DNA from: Hydrogenimonas sp.
GTDB taxonomy: Bacteria; Campylobacterota; Campylobacteria; Campylobacterales; Hydrogenimonadaceae
Length of the DNA stretch: 64,000 nucleotides
Direction of reading: 5' to 3'
NCBI GenBank assembly: GCA_003945285.1
Contig: AP019005.1
Coordinates: 248,001-312,000, forward strand
The notes under the pieces are model-generated. The model saw only the letters and a list, made by a program, of their open reading frames with translations, ran no database searches and had not been told where the DNA came from. The position numbers and the translations under genes were made by a program. Below, one piece after another: positions 36,281 to 45,305 of the stretch. Position 1 is the stretch's first letter. Every line of letters starts with the position of its first letter.

Positions 36281-37403
36281 CGATAAGCTCCTGAAGGGTT
36301 TCGATGACATAATCCTGCTCCCCGTTTTCAAGTGTCGGGTAGAGTGGAAGCGAAAGGCATCGATCGTAATAACTCTCCATTATAGGCATCGACTCATCGC
36401 CGTACCCAAGTTTTCTATAGTATGGCTGCCTGTTGATGGGCATATAGTGCAGCTGCAGGCCGATTCCCCTATCTCTCATTCGGATAAAGAGCTCCTCTTT
36501 GGTGACGGCTGTCTTATCGAAATCGATCAGTACGACATAGAGATGGTATGAGGATCTGCTCGTGTAGCTGTACAGTGGTTCAATATTGGGATGATCGGCA
36601 AACACCTCGTCGTAACGCCGTGCCAACTCTCTTCGCCTTTGAATGAAACCATCCAGTTTTTTCAGCTGCGATAACCCAAGTGCGCACTGGATGTCTGTGA
36701 TGCGGTAGTTGAAACCGAGTTCCCTCATTTCGTACTCCCAGGGCAGCATATCGGGTGTTTTGACCATACCGTGGTTACGCAGAATCTTCAGCCGCTCATA
36801 GAGCTCTTCGTTGTTGGTTGTCACCGCTCCACCTTCGCCGGTCGTCATGTGCTTGACCGGATGAAAAGAGAAGACCGAAGCATCACTGTTGGTACAGCTT
36901 CCTGCTTTAATTCCCTTATATACGGCACCGATGCTGTGGGCACAGTCTTCAAGAATCGTGACGCCGTATTTCTCCTTCAGGCTTGCAAGCTTCTCCTGTT
37001 CTACGGGATTACCGGAGAAGTGGACGGCATAGAGCGCTTTAATGGTGGAGTCTTTTCGCAAGGATTCCTCGCAGAGATCGAGGTCAATATTTCCGTTTGG
37101 CTGAATGTCGACGAAAACCGGTTTAGCGCCTGCATATATGATGGCGTTGGATGTGGCAAGAAAGGAGTTGGGAGTGGTCAGTACCTTCTCTCCCGGCTTT
37201 AAAAGGGCGAGGGACGCTATATGCAGCGCGGCTGTACCGTTGCAAACGGCGACGGCGTATTTGGCGCCGCAATAGTCCGCTACCGCTTTCTCGAACTCGG
37301 CTACCTTGGGTCCCGTCGTGAGAAAATCGGACTTCAGCGTTTCGGCGACCGCTTCGATGTCATCGGTGCCTATACTCTGTTTGCCATAGGGGATGAAGTG
37401 CAT
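36273..37403 (-). CDS. pseC: UDP-4-amino-4,6-dideoxy-L-AltNAc transaminase (PseC)
   Basis: 376 residues, DegT-type aminotransferase. The PLP lysine lies in SFHPVKHMTTGEGG; contrast with RfbH, where that residue is His. N-terminus PYGKQSIGTDDIEAVAETLK and ILEDCAHSIGA are typical of PseC. It aminates C4 of the PseB product using glutamate. Its ATG adjoins the pseB stop, and its end overlaps pseF. Confidence 0.93.
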   Translation of the reverse strand: MHFIPYGKQSIGTDDIEAVAETLKSDFLTTGPKVAEFEKAVADYCGAKYAVAVCNGTAALHIASLALLKPGEKVLTTPNSFLATSNAIIYAGAKPVFVDIQPNGNIDLDLCEESLRKDSTIKALYAVHFSGNPVEQEKLASLKEKYGVTILEDCAHSIGAVYKGIKAGSCTNSDASVFSFHPVKHMTTGEGGAVTTNNEELYERLKILRNHGMVKTPDMLPWEYEMRELGFNYRITDIQCALGLSQLKKLDGFIQRRRELARRYDEVFADHPNIEPLYSYTSRSSYHLYVVLIDFDKTAVTKEELFIRMRDRGIGLQLHYMPINRQPYYRKLGYGDESMPIMESYYDRCLSLPLYPTLENGEQDYVIETLQELIGG

Positions 37404-38591
<1,188 letters not shown>

Positions 38592-38597
38592 TCAGAA

Positions 38598-38849
38598 CTA
38601 CTTTTTCCTGCAGGGGCCTACTTCAAGCTGCGGAGTGAGCTTCTTGAGAGTTTTCTCGCCGATCCCTTTTATTTTCGTCAGATCCCGGAGGCTTTGAAAA
38701 CAGTTTTTTTCTCTGAAAGCGACAATCTGCTTCGCCTTTTTCTCCCCGATTCCTTTGACGCTCTGCAGCTCTTTGGCTGTAGCGCTGTTGATGTCTACGG
38801 CCGCAAAAAGTGTAGCTGCCGAAACTGCCGTAATCAGAAAAAGTTTCAT
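38598..38849 (-). CDS. ComEA-like helix-hairpin-helix DNA-binding protein
   Basis: 83 residues: signal peptide (MKLFLITAVSAATLFAA), then a tandem HhH domain with DINSATAKELQSVKGIGEKK and LTKIKGIGEKTLKKL. Secreted or anchored proteins of this size act as periplasmic DNA receptors in natural transformation and feed ComEC (gene at 9669). Two cysteines (NCFQ and PCRK) could form a disulfide. It stands alone between the pse operon and the DUF234 ATPase gene. Confidence 0.85.
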   Translation of the reverse strand: MKLFLITAVSAATLFAAVDINSATAKELQSVKGIGEKKAKQIVAFREKNCFQSLRDLTKIKGIGEKTLKKLTPQLEVGPCRKK

Positions 38850-38974
38850 ACAGGTATCCTTTGTTTGGTTTTAAGACGGTAAATTATAATAACAAATGGT
38901 GTAAAATGCAATAAATATTACCTACTTTAACCGAAAATGTGCAGTTTTTGATCTGGATAAAGCTTTTATCTGCC

Positions 38975-40309
38975 TCAATCATCAAAATCTTTTAACGGCG
39001 CCCCAAGGTCATTGAGAGAAAAGCCTTTGAAATCTATGCGGTATCCTTGATGCATTTGTAAAAGCTTTTCCGCTTTGACTTTCAACTTTTTCAGATCGAT
39101 TCGCCCTGAGTTGATTTTAACTTCGGCGATCAGCATATACCTCTTTTCCCTGTTTACTGCGACTATGTCGATTTCGTTCTGATTTCCCTTTTCCCACCAG
39201 CTTCCGATTTCGGAAAACTCTCCTGTCTCTTTAAGCTTTTCTATGAACCATCTCTCCAGAAATCTGCCTCTGAATGTAGAGAAGTCTCTTTTTGTGATAT
39301 CTTTGACATATTTGTAGTTTTCAATCTCTATGGCGGAACGGTTTTTGTAGATGAACCTAAACCAAAAATTGAAGAAGTTGTCAATAATCTCATATTTGAC
39401 ACTTCGGCTTCCCTCTTTCGCAAAAATAGGGCGAATCTTTTTGATAATCGAGTACTCATGTTCGAGCCTGTCCAGGTAGCCTCCTACATTCTTTTCCAAG
39501 ATGCTCTCTATTTCGCTTCTGGAGGTTTTTGACGAAGCTATAAGAGAGAGAATAGAAAAATATGTAGTGTACTCTTTACCGAACTCTTCAATGAGAAGAT
39601 TTTTCCCCTCGTCGATAAAAAGGGAGTTTTCGTCGAATATCAAATCTAGTTGTTCGTCGAATGTCAAAGCATGGCTGTCGATGAAAAGCTCTACATATTT
39701 GGCGACGCCGCCGGTAAAAATATAGAATGAAAGCAGATCTCTTGGATGGTAGTCGGGATTGAGTTCCTCAATTATATTCTGTTGTGTCGTAACAGAAAAA
39801 GGTTTGAGTTGGATTTTGTGGTTTGCTCGTCCGAAAAGCGGCTCTTTACGGTCTTCGAAGATCTTTTTCATCAGGGAGTAAATGGAGCCGCAGAGAATCA
39901 GGTTCATGCGAGTTTTGTCTTTATAGCTGTCCCAGATGTTTTGCATCTCGGAGTAAACGGTACTGTTGATCTGAAGAAACTCCTGGAATTCATCCAGTAT
40001 CAGGGTAAAAGGCGTGGTTTGAGCCAGTGTCATCAAATACTCGAAGAGATCTTTGAATCTCCTGATCTCTCCAAAGATTTTAACTCCAAGCTCTTTTTGG
40101 ATGATCGTTGTAAACTCTTCGCAAAGTAGTGCTTCATTCTTCTTGGATACGAACAGATAGAGTTGTTTTGTGCCGAAAGCCTCTTTTATAAGGGTGGTTT
40201 TGCCTACTCTTCTTCGCCCTATGATAATTGTCATTTGAGACGATTTTTTCGATTGCAGTTCAATTTTTTTCAGATAGGCCAGCTCTTTTTCGCGATTGTA
40301 AAATTTCAT
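38975..40309 (-). CDS. Archaeal-type STAND ATPase with DUF234 nuclease-like C-terminus
   Basis: 444 residues. Walker A in IIIGRRRVGKTTLI (near residue 30), Walker B in FTLILDEFQEF, then a winged-helix segment and a C-terminal DUF234 region ending with the restriction-nuclease-like WWEKGNQNEIDIVAVN...EVK arrangement (D and ExK visible). Families of this type are common in archaea and patchy in bacteria; function is unknown, but the fold suggests nucleic-acid processing or defence. Standing alone, with an operator-like repeat cluster upstream, it may have been acquired by transfer. Confidence 0.8.
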   Translation of the reverse strand: MKFYNREKELAYLKKIELQSKKSSQMTIIIGRRRVGKTTLIKEAFGTKQLYLFVSKKNEALLCEEFTTIIQKELGVKIFGEIRRFKDLFEYLMTLAQTTPFTLILDEFQEFLQINSTVYSEMQNIWDSYKDKTRMNLILCGSIYSLMKKIFEDRKEPLFGRANHKIQLKPFSVTTQQNIIEELNPDYHPRDLLSFYIFTGGVAKYVELFIDSHALTFDEQLDLIFDENSLFIDEGKNLLIEEFGKEYTTYFSILSLIASSKTSRSEIESILEKNVGGYLDRLEHEYSIIKKIRPIFAKEGSRSVKYEIIDNFFNFWFRFIYKNRSAIEIENYKYVKDITKRDFSTFRGRFLERWFIEKLKETGEFSEIGSWWEKGNQNEIDIVAVNREKRYMLIAEVKINSGRIDLKKLKVKAEKLLQMHQGYRIDFKGFSLNDLGAPLKDFDD

Positions 40310-40321
40310 TCCGACTCTCCA

Positions 40322-40365
40322 TTACTGTAATCCGGGTTACTGTAACTTATATTACAATAATTGTA
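40322..40365. promoter_or_regulatory. Operator-like cluster upstream of the DUF234 ATPase
   Basis: Two copies of the interrupted palindrome TTACTGTAA start 15 bases apart (40322-40330, 40337-40345) and are followed by a 13-bp palindrome TACAATAATTGTA (40353-40365). All lie within about 55 bases of the ATG at 40309. This layout is typical of binding sites for a dimeric repressor. Confidence 0.45.
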
Positions 40366-40385
40366 TTGAGTCCTTTATTAGGGTA

Positions 40386-40778
40386 TCACCGTATAAGTGC
40401 CAAAGCGACTATGGCCGGGTAGATAACTACATTGAGCCAGGGCATCCAGTGGGGTATGGGCATCGAAAGCATGACGCGGAATTCCGGGGATAGCGTGCCT
40501 TTTTCGAGGCTCTTTACCATCCACAGTTTTGTAGCAATGTCGGCGCCCTTCATGACTATGACTATGCTGAGTGCTATCGAGTTGGCGCCGTAGTATAGAA
40601 AGATGAAGAGCACGAGGTAGAAAGAGGGGTGCATCAAAAACAGTATGAAGATGTTGTTGTGGTAGTGGTATGCAATCTTTTCCAGAATGCCGCCCATCGT
40701 CGGGGCGTACTGCCAGCGGCTCTCGAAGAGCTCACATAGTATGAGTGCCGTAAGAAAATAGATATGTATCGTCTCCAT
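40386..40778 (-). CDS. Hypothetical inner-membrane protein
   Basis: 130 residues with about four hydrophobic helices (IYFLTALILCELFE, FILFLMHPSFYLVLFIFLYY, SIALSIVIVM, WLNVVIYPAIVALALI). I do not recognise the family. The ATG lies seven bases after a TAAAAT box with no ribosome site, so the message may be leaderless. Divergent from the AbiE-like pair; the 112 bases between hold both promoters. Confidence 0.6.
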   Translation of the reverse strand: METIHIYFLTALILCELFESRWQYAPTMGGILEKIAYHYHNNIFILFLMHPSFYLVLFIFLYYGANSIALSIVIVMKGADIATKLWMVKSLEKGTLSPEFRVMLSMPIPHWMPWLNVVIYPAIVALALIR

Positions 40779-40785
40779 GGGCGGA

Positions 40786-40791
40786 ATTTTA
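40786..40791 (-). promoter_or_regulatory. -10 box seven bases before the membrane-protein start
   Basis: Minus strand reads GATGTAAAATTCCGCCCATGG: TAAAAT, seven bases, ATG. No Shine-Dalgarno is possible in this space. A plus-strand TAAAAT (40804-40809) nearby faces the AbiE-like pair. Confidence 0.4.
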
Positions 40792-40890
40792 CATCTTTTT
40801 GGCTAAAATAAAGCAACGGATGTTGTGCAAACCGTATTGCGCATTTTGAAATCTACGATTTCTGCACTGTTTCCGGAAAGGTGGATATGT

Positions 40891-41196
40891 ATGGCATATG
40901 AACGTCTGCTGCGTGACTGTTTCTGGGAGTACGACTTTTCTGCCGAAGATATCGGGAGAATCGTCGAAAGCGGGAGCTTCAAGGAGAAACTCTTTCTCTT
41001 CGAGAAGATCCTCTCCAACAGTACCGATCTGCTGCTCGATCTTCAGATATTCGACAAAGAGGAGCTGCGTAGGCTTCTCGATTCATACAGCGTCCCCTCT
41101 TTCAATCATGATTATCTGAAGCGGCGTAAAAATATTGTCGAATACTTTTTCTTTGATGAGCCGCTCGATATAGAAGAGCTGAAATGGATAGCTTAG
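40891..41196 (+). CDS. Small partner protein of AbiEii-type nucleotidyltransferase
   Basis: 101 residues from an ATG six bases after AAGGTGG; an open frame reaches further up but without a ribosome site. Acidic, alpha-helical, no membrane segment, ending in EPLDIEELKWIA. It overlaps the next gene by 13 bases. Position and coupling suggest it is the antitoxin-like or accessory partner of the nucleotidyltransferase, but it lacks the winged-helix layout of classical AbiEi. Family not recognised. Confidence 0.65.
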   Translation: MAYERLLRDCFWEYDFSAEDIGRIVESGSFKEKLFLFEKILSNSTDLLLDLQIFDKEELRRLLDSYSVPSFNHDYLKRRKNIVEYFFFDEPLDIEELKWIA

Positions 41197-41852
41197 ATTA
41201 CAGCAGTCTGTATAAGCTGCAGGATGCGGTTATGGATATCGTCTTCGGTGTAGAGAATGAGTTCTATCTTACGGGAGGTACATGTCTTAGCCGTTTCTAT
41301 CATGAAAAGCGTTACTCGGATGATCTCGACTTTTTTACCAACGATTCACTTCGATTCAGTTTTGCCGTAAAGAATATCAAGAGGGAACTGCTTAAAAGAT
41401 TCGTTGTTACACCGGAGATCGAGGCGAAAGACTTCATTCGCTTCAGGGTGGAGCACCATCTTCAGGTAGATTTTGTAAACGATAGAACACCCCGCTTCAA
41501 AGATGTTGTAATCAGAAAAAACGGCTATATAATCGACAATGTGGAGAATATTCTTGCCAACAAGCTTACGGCCGTTATCGGCAGGGATAATCCCAAAGAT
41601 GTTTTCGATATCTATCTGATATGCAGATTCTACTCTTTCGACTGGGGCGAGATAGTAGATGCGGCATCGAATAAGGCTGTTTTCGCCCTTGAAGACCTTG
41701 TCGTGAAGCTCAAAAGTTTTCCCGTATCGCTGTTTGATAAAATCGAGATTACAGATCCGCATTTTCTCGATGGTTTCAATGCGGCTCTTGAAAAGATCAT
41801 AGATGAGATAGTAAAAAAAGAGTATCACCGACCGATCTATTTAAATCGGTAG
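41184..41852 (+). CDS. AbiEii/AbiGii-type nucleotidyltransferase
   Basis: 222 residues. The nucleotidyltransferase core is visible as YLTGGTCLSRFYHEKRYSDD followed by LDFF, giving the GG-T and DLD metal-binding motifs, and KDVFDIYLICRFYSF with the later conserved D. AbiEii toxins of type IV toxin-antitoxin systems transfer nucleotides to RNA. Its start lies inside the upstream small gene. The stop is directly followed by a repeat element that begins with a 10-bp perfect hairpin. Confidence 0.82.
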   Translation: MDSLDYSSLYKLQDAVMDIVFGVENEFYLTGGTCLSRFYHEKRYSDDLDFFTNDSLRFSFAVKNIKRELLKRFVVTPEIEAKDFIRFRVEHHLQVDFVNDRTPRFKDVVIRKNGYIIDNVENILANKLTAVIGRDNPKDVFDIYLICRFYSFDWGEIVDAASNKAVFALEDLVVKLKSFPVSLFDKIEITDPHFLDGFNAALEKIIDEIVKKEYHRPIYLNR

Positions 41853-41975
41853 ATGACGTTACGTAAAAAGCGTAACGTCAATTCGAAGTCTATGATTTCG
41901 TAGCTTTATGGGGGTGCAGAGGACGATCAGTCCCCGCCAAAGCTTGGGCTTTGCTCAAGCTTTGCGTAACATCAG
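41853..41975 (+). repeat. Dispersed intergenic repeat, copy 2 (about 123 bp)
   Basis: Starts with a perfect hairpin TGACGTTACG-7-CGTAACGTCA (41854-41880), continues with ATTTCGTAGC, GGGGGTGCAGAGG, TCAGTCCCCGCC and a second hairpin AAGCTTGGGCTTTGCTCAAGCTT (7-bp stem), and ends TGCGTAACATCAG. It aligns end to end with the minus strand of 4735-4853. The outer ends are themselves inverted (GACGTTACG.../...GCGTAACATC). It fills most of the AbiEii-galE gap. Confidence 0.7.
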
Positions 41976-41997
41976 TAATTAAAAAGGAATACCCAAC

Positions 41998-43038
41998 ATG
42001 CAACCAGAATCGATTTTAGTCACAGGCGGTGCCGGATATATCGGCAGTCATGTCGCGAAAGAGCTGCTCGAAAGGAGCGATGCTAAGATCACGATTATCG
42101 ACAACCTCTCCACCGGTACGCGTGGCAGGGTGGAGGCGCTAGAGGCGATCGCGGGAACTCCCGGACGTGTGGAGTTCATAGAGGCCGACCTTGCCGACTT
42201 TCGGATGATAGAGGGGGTCTTCAAGGCCAAAAGGTTCGATTCGCTCATCCACTTCGCGGCGAGTATCGTTGTGCCGGAGAGCGTGGAAAAGCCGTTGAAG
42301 TACTACATGAACAATACCGTAAACACCACCAACCTGGTCCACCTAGCGAACGACTACGGGGTAGGGCGGATGATCTTCTCGTCCACCGCCGCCGTCTACG
42401 GCGAGCCGGAGGAGATTCCTGTGAAGGAGAGTACCGAAACCGCCCCTATAAACCCCTACGGAATGAGCAAACTGATGAGCGAGTCGGTCATAAAAGATGC
42501 CGCCGCCGCGAACGAGGGGTTCAAATACGCCATTTTGCGCTACTTCAACGTTGCGGGTGCCGATATGAACGGCGCGGAATCGCTGGTCGACATAAACCCG
42601 CGCATAGGGCAGAGCTTTCCCGATGCAACACATCTTATAAAGATCGCGGCGGAGACGGCGCTGGGCAAAAGAGATAGAATGTACATCTTCGGTGAAGATT
42701 TCGACACCCCGGACGGTACGGGAGTGCGCGACTACATTCATGTGGACGATCTTTCGGACGCGCACCTTGCCGCCCTGGAGTATCTGCAAAACAGCCCCAG
42801 CGATATTTTCAACGTAGGCTACGGCCACGGCTACAGCGTAAAAGAGGTCATAGATGTTATGAAGAGGGTCAGCGGCGTGGATTTTGAAGTGGAAGTGGGG
42901 CCGAGACGCGCCGGTGACCCCGCCGTTTTGGTCTCCGATAATACGAAAATACGTGAAAAGATGGGCTGGAAGCCCCGGTTCGACGACCTGGAGAAGATCT
43001 GCAAAAGCGCACTTGAGTGGGAGAGAAAACTCTCCTGA
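41998..43038 (+). CDS. galE: UDP-glucose 4-epimerase (GalE)
   Basis: 346 residues. SDR with VTGGAGYIGSHVAKELLE at the N-terminus, catalytic YGMSK near residue 158 and RYFNVAGAD. It interconverts UDP-glucose and UDP-galactose (or GlcNAc/GalNAc forms) for envelope glycans. AAAAAGGA precedes the ATG. The gene is GC-rich like the chromosomal backbone and unlike the glycan island, so it is probably a housekeeping copy. Confidence 0.93.
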   Translation: MQPESILVTGGAGYIGSHVAKELLERSDAKITIIDNLSTGTRGRVEALEAIAGTPGRVEFIEADLADFRMIEGVFKAKRFDSLIHFAASIVVPESVEKPLKYYMNNTVNTTNLVHLANDYGVGRMIFSSTAAVYGEPEEIPVKESTETAPINPYGMSKLMSESVIKDAAAANEGFKYAILRYFNVAGADMNGAESLVDINPRIGQSFPDATHLIKIAAETALGKRDRMYIFGEDFDTPDGTGVRDYIHVDDLSDAHLAALEYLQNSPSDIFNVGYGHGYSVKEVIDVMKRVSGVDFEVEVGPRRAGDPAVLVSDNTKIREKMGWKPRFDDLEKICKSALEWERKLS

Positions 43039-43110
43039 CCCATAATTTCGAAATAGAATAGATTGAAATCGTTGTGATGCTTCTGCTCAGGCGGTTTCGG
43101 GAAAATTTGA

Positions 43111-43131
43111 GGCGCACCCGTCAGGTGCGTC
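43111..43131. terminator. Stem-loop between convergent galE and agmatine deiminase genes
   Basis: GGCGCACC-CGTCA-GGTGCGTC, an 8-bp stem with one mismatch. On the minus strand it is followed by TCAAATTTTCC, giving a modest T-run. It could end transcripts from both sides. Confidence 0.45.
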
Positions 43132-43159
43132 GGGAGTGTATGGCCGCGATTGGGGTGAA

Positions 43160-44173
43160 CTATCCGCAGGCCGGAATCTGCATGGTCACGCAGTGCAGGC
43201 TTCCCCCCTGTTCTATCAGCTTCAGGCAGTTTATCGGGACAATCTCCCTCTCGGGAAAGAGCGACCTCATGATCTCTTTCGCCTCTTCATCTTTTCTGTC
43301 GCCATACACCGGCAGCAGCAGGGAGCGGTTGGTTATGAGGAAGTTGGCGTAGGTTGCCGGCAATCTTTTTCCATCTTTGAATTTCACCGAAGGCATGGGC
43401 AGCGGTACGAGTCGGTAGGGTTTTCCCCCGGCGGTGCGAAAGTTGCGCAGCTGCTGTTCCATCTTTTTCAGCTCTTCGTAGTGGCTGTCGCTTTCGTCGT
43501 CGCATGAGACGTAGGCTATGGTCTCTTCATCCACAAAGCGGGCAAGGGTGTCTATGTGCGCGTCTGTATCGTCCCCTTCGAGCTCCCCGTAATCGAGCCA
43601 CAAAATACGCTCCAGGCAGAGCTTCTCTTTCAGAAACTCCTCGATTCGCTCTTTTGTCATACCGGGGTTTCTGTTCGGGTTCAGGAGACATTTGGAGGTT
43701 GTGAGCAGGGTTCCTTTTCCGTCGCTCTCTACGGAGCCCCCTTCGAGGACAAAATCGACCTTCTCATATTCTCCTTCGAGTATTCCGGCTTCGACCAGTT
43801 TGGCGGTTACCCCGTTGTCGAGAGAGCTTTCAAATTTGCCTCCCCAGGCGTTGAAGGTGAAGTCCAGGAACCTCCTCTTCCCGTTTTCGCATACCGTTAT
43901 CGGGCCGAAGTCCCTGGCCCATGTATCGTCGGTGGGGATCTCCGCGAAGGTTATGTTTCGAATGTCGCAGAAGAGCTCTTTCGTACTCTTCGCATCGTCG
44001 CATACGATGATGAGACGCTCGGAGTAGGCGATGGTGCTCGCTATGCGCACGAAGGGGGTCAGGGCCCTTTTCAGATCGTCCGCCCAGTCGGTCCCGGCGT
44101 GGGGAAAAGCCATCAAAACGGCCTCCTGCCGGCTCCACTCAGTCGGGAAGGTGCACTTTGTCGTCTTCTTCAT
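43160..44173 (-). CDS. aguA: Agmatine deiminase (AguA)
   Basis: 337 residues, PAD-type amidinotransferase fold. Landmarks are FPTEWSRQEAVLMAFPHAGTD, DDTWARDFGP, FVLEGGSVESDGKGTLLTT and the GELEGDDTDAHIDTLARF segment with the catalytic His, and a Cys near the C-terminus (SLHCVTMQIPA). It converts agmatine to N-carbamoylputrescine, the substrate of AguB at 17014. The family also holds peptidyl-arginine deiminases. Its start lies inside the small membrane-protein gene. Confidence 0.9.
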   Translation of the reverse strand: MKKTTKCTFPTEWSRQEAVLMAFPHAGTDWADDLKRALTPFVRIASTIAYSERLIIVCDDAKSTKELFCDIRNITFAEIPTDDTWARDFGPITVCENGKRRFLDFTFNAWGGKFESSLDNGVTAKLVEAGILEGEYEKVDFVLEGGSVESDGKGTLLTTSKCLLNPNRNPGMTKERIEEFLKEKLCLERILWLDYGELEGDDTDAHIDTLARFVDEETIAYVSCDDESDSHYEELKKMEQQLRNFRTAGGKPYRLVPLPMPSVKFKDGKRLPATYANFLITNRSLLLPVYGDRKDEEAKEIMRSLFPEREIVPINCLKLIEQGGSLHCVTMQIPACG

Positions 44174-44267
44174 CTTTCACGACCCTTACGCTTCTGTATA
44201 TCATCACGCCCACGAACAGGGCGGTCAGGAGCATCCCTACCACCTTTACCCACTCTACCCAGTTCAA
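44139..44267 (-). CDS. 42-residue membrane protein overlapping the aguA start
   Basis: Starts at TTG four bases after GGGAGG: MNWVEWVKVVGMLLTALFVG, then VMIYRSVRVVKDEEDDKVHL. One membrane helix with a charged cytoplasmic-type tail. It overlaps the first 35 bases of aguA in another frame, so translation may be coupled. Strong ribosome site and helix argue that it is real; function unknown. Confidence 0.6.
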   Translation of the reverse strand: MNWVEWVKVVGMLLTALFVGVMIYRSVRVVKDEEDDKVHLPD

Positions 44268-44294
44268 TTTACCTCCCTTTTACGCATCTTTGAC

Positions 44295-44300
44295 TAAAAT
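44295..44300 (+). promoter_or_regulatory. -10 box six bases before alr start (predicted leaderless)
   Basis: Plus strand TTTGACTAAAATGTAAAAATG: TAAAAT, six bases, ATG of alr. No ribosome site. Faces away from the aguA transcript. Confidence 0.45.
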
Positions 44301-44306
44301 GTAAAA

Positions 44307-45305
44307 ATGTCACAGATACGTATTTCACGCGAAAATTTTTTTCACAATATTAGCCAAATAGCCGCTAAAACTCAATCGGTCGGAAAGATCGCACTGGTAC
44401 TCAAGGACAATGCCTACGGCCACGGTCTCTCGCTCATGGCGAAACTGGCGCACGAAGCCGGCATACGCCATGCGGTCGTAAGAAGGCTGAAGGAGGCCGA
44501 GAGCATTGAACCCCTTTTTGATACGGTTCTGGTGTTGTGCGACAGACCGGCCGAAGCTCTCTCCGAAAAGATCAGCTTCGTCATAAACGACATCTCCGAC
44601 ATCTCCTCGATTCCGGCCGGCACCTCCGTGGAGCTGAAGGTCGATACCGGAATGCACAGAAACGGCATAGAGCCGCACAGGTTCGCCGAAGCGTTGGAGC
44701 GGATCGGGTCGGCCGGACTCGATCTGGCCGGTATCATGACCCACTACAGGAGTGCCGATGAGATGGGAAGCGATCTCTTCTGGCAGAGAAAGAGGTTCGA
44801 GAAGATAAAGGAGGAGGCCCTCAGGCTCGGTGTAAAAGGTGTGCGCTGGCACAGCTGCAACTCTGCGGCGCTCTTTCGGACGAAAGATTTCGACGAAGAT
44901 TTGGCGCGGATTGGAATAGCCGCATACGGCTGTCTCAGAATGCCCGAGCCTTTCGATGCTCCTGTGCTCAAGCCGGTTATGTCTCTCTGGGCGGATCGGA
45001 TTTCGCGAAGAAGGGTAGATGCGTCGCAGAGGGTCGGTTACGGAGCCGAAGGGCGTGTGGAGTGTGACACTATAGTCTCCAGTTACGACATCGGTTACGG
45101 CGACGGCTGGCCCAGGCGCCCCTACACGCTTCCTTGCGGCAGGAAGATAGTCGGCAGGGTCTCCATGGATGCGGTCAGCGTAGAGTCCGACGAAGAGTCG
45201 ATCTGCATATTCGAAGATGCAGCCGAGGCCGCCGAAGAGCTTGGAACCATAAGTTACGAAGTTACGACGCAGCTGAGCCCATATATCGAGCGTGTAACGG
45301 TATGA
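44307..45305 (+). CDS. alr: Alanine racemase
   Basis: 332 residues. The PLP lysine is in ALVLKDNAYGHG near residue 33 and the catalytic tyrosine in QRVGYGAEG near 245, with GRVSMDAVSV in the C-terminal beta domain. It makes D-alanine for peptidoglycan. Slightly shorter than the usual 350-370 residues, as in other Campylobacterota. Its stop overlaps the hydrolase ATG (ATGA). Confidence 0.93.
   Translation: MSQIRISRENFFHNISQIAAKTQSVGKIALVLKDNAYGHGLSLMAKLAHEAGIRHAVVRRLKEAESIEPLFDTVLVLCDRPAEALSEKISFVINDISDISSIPAGTSVELKVDTGMHRNGIEPHRFAEALERIGSAGLDLAGIMTHYRSADEMGSDLFWQRKRFEKIKEEALRLGVKGVRWHSCNSAALFRTKDFDEDLARIGIAAYGCLRMPEPFDAPVLKPVMSLWADRISRRRVDASQRVGYGAEGRVECDTIVSSYDIGYGDGWPRRPYTLPCGRKIVGRVSMDAVSVESDEESICIFEDAAEAAEELGTISYEVTTQLSPYIERVTV

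Noticed and set aside
40322-40365. Start of a CRISPR array
   Set aside because: Only two 9-bp repeats with short spacing are present; no repeat-spacer periodicity of CRISPR length occurs here or elsewhere in the window.
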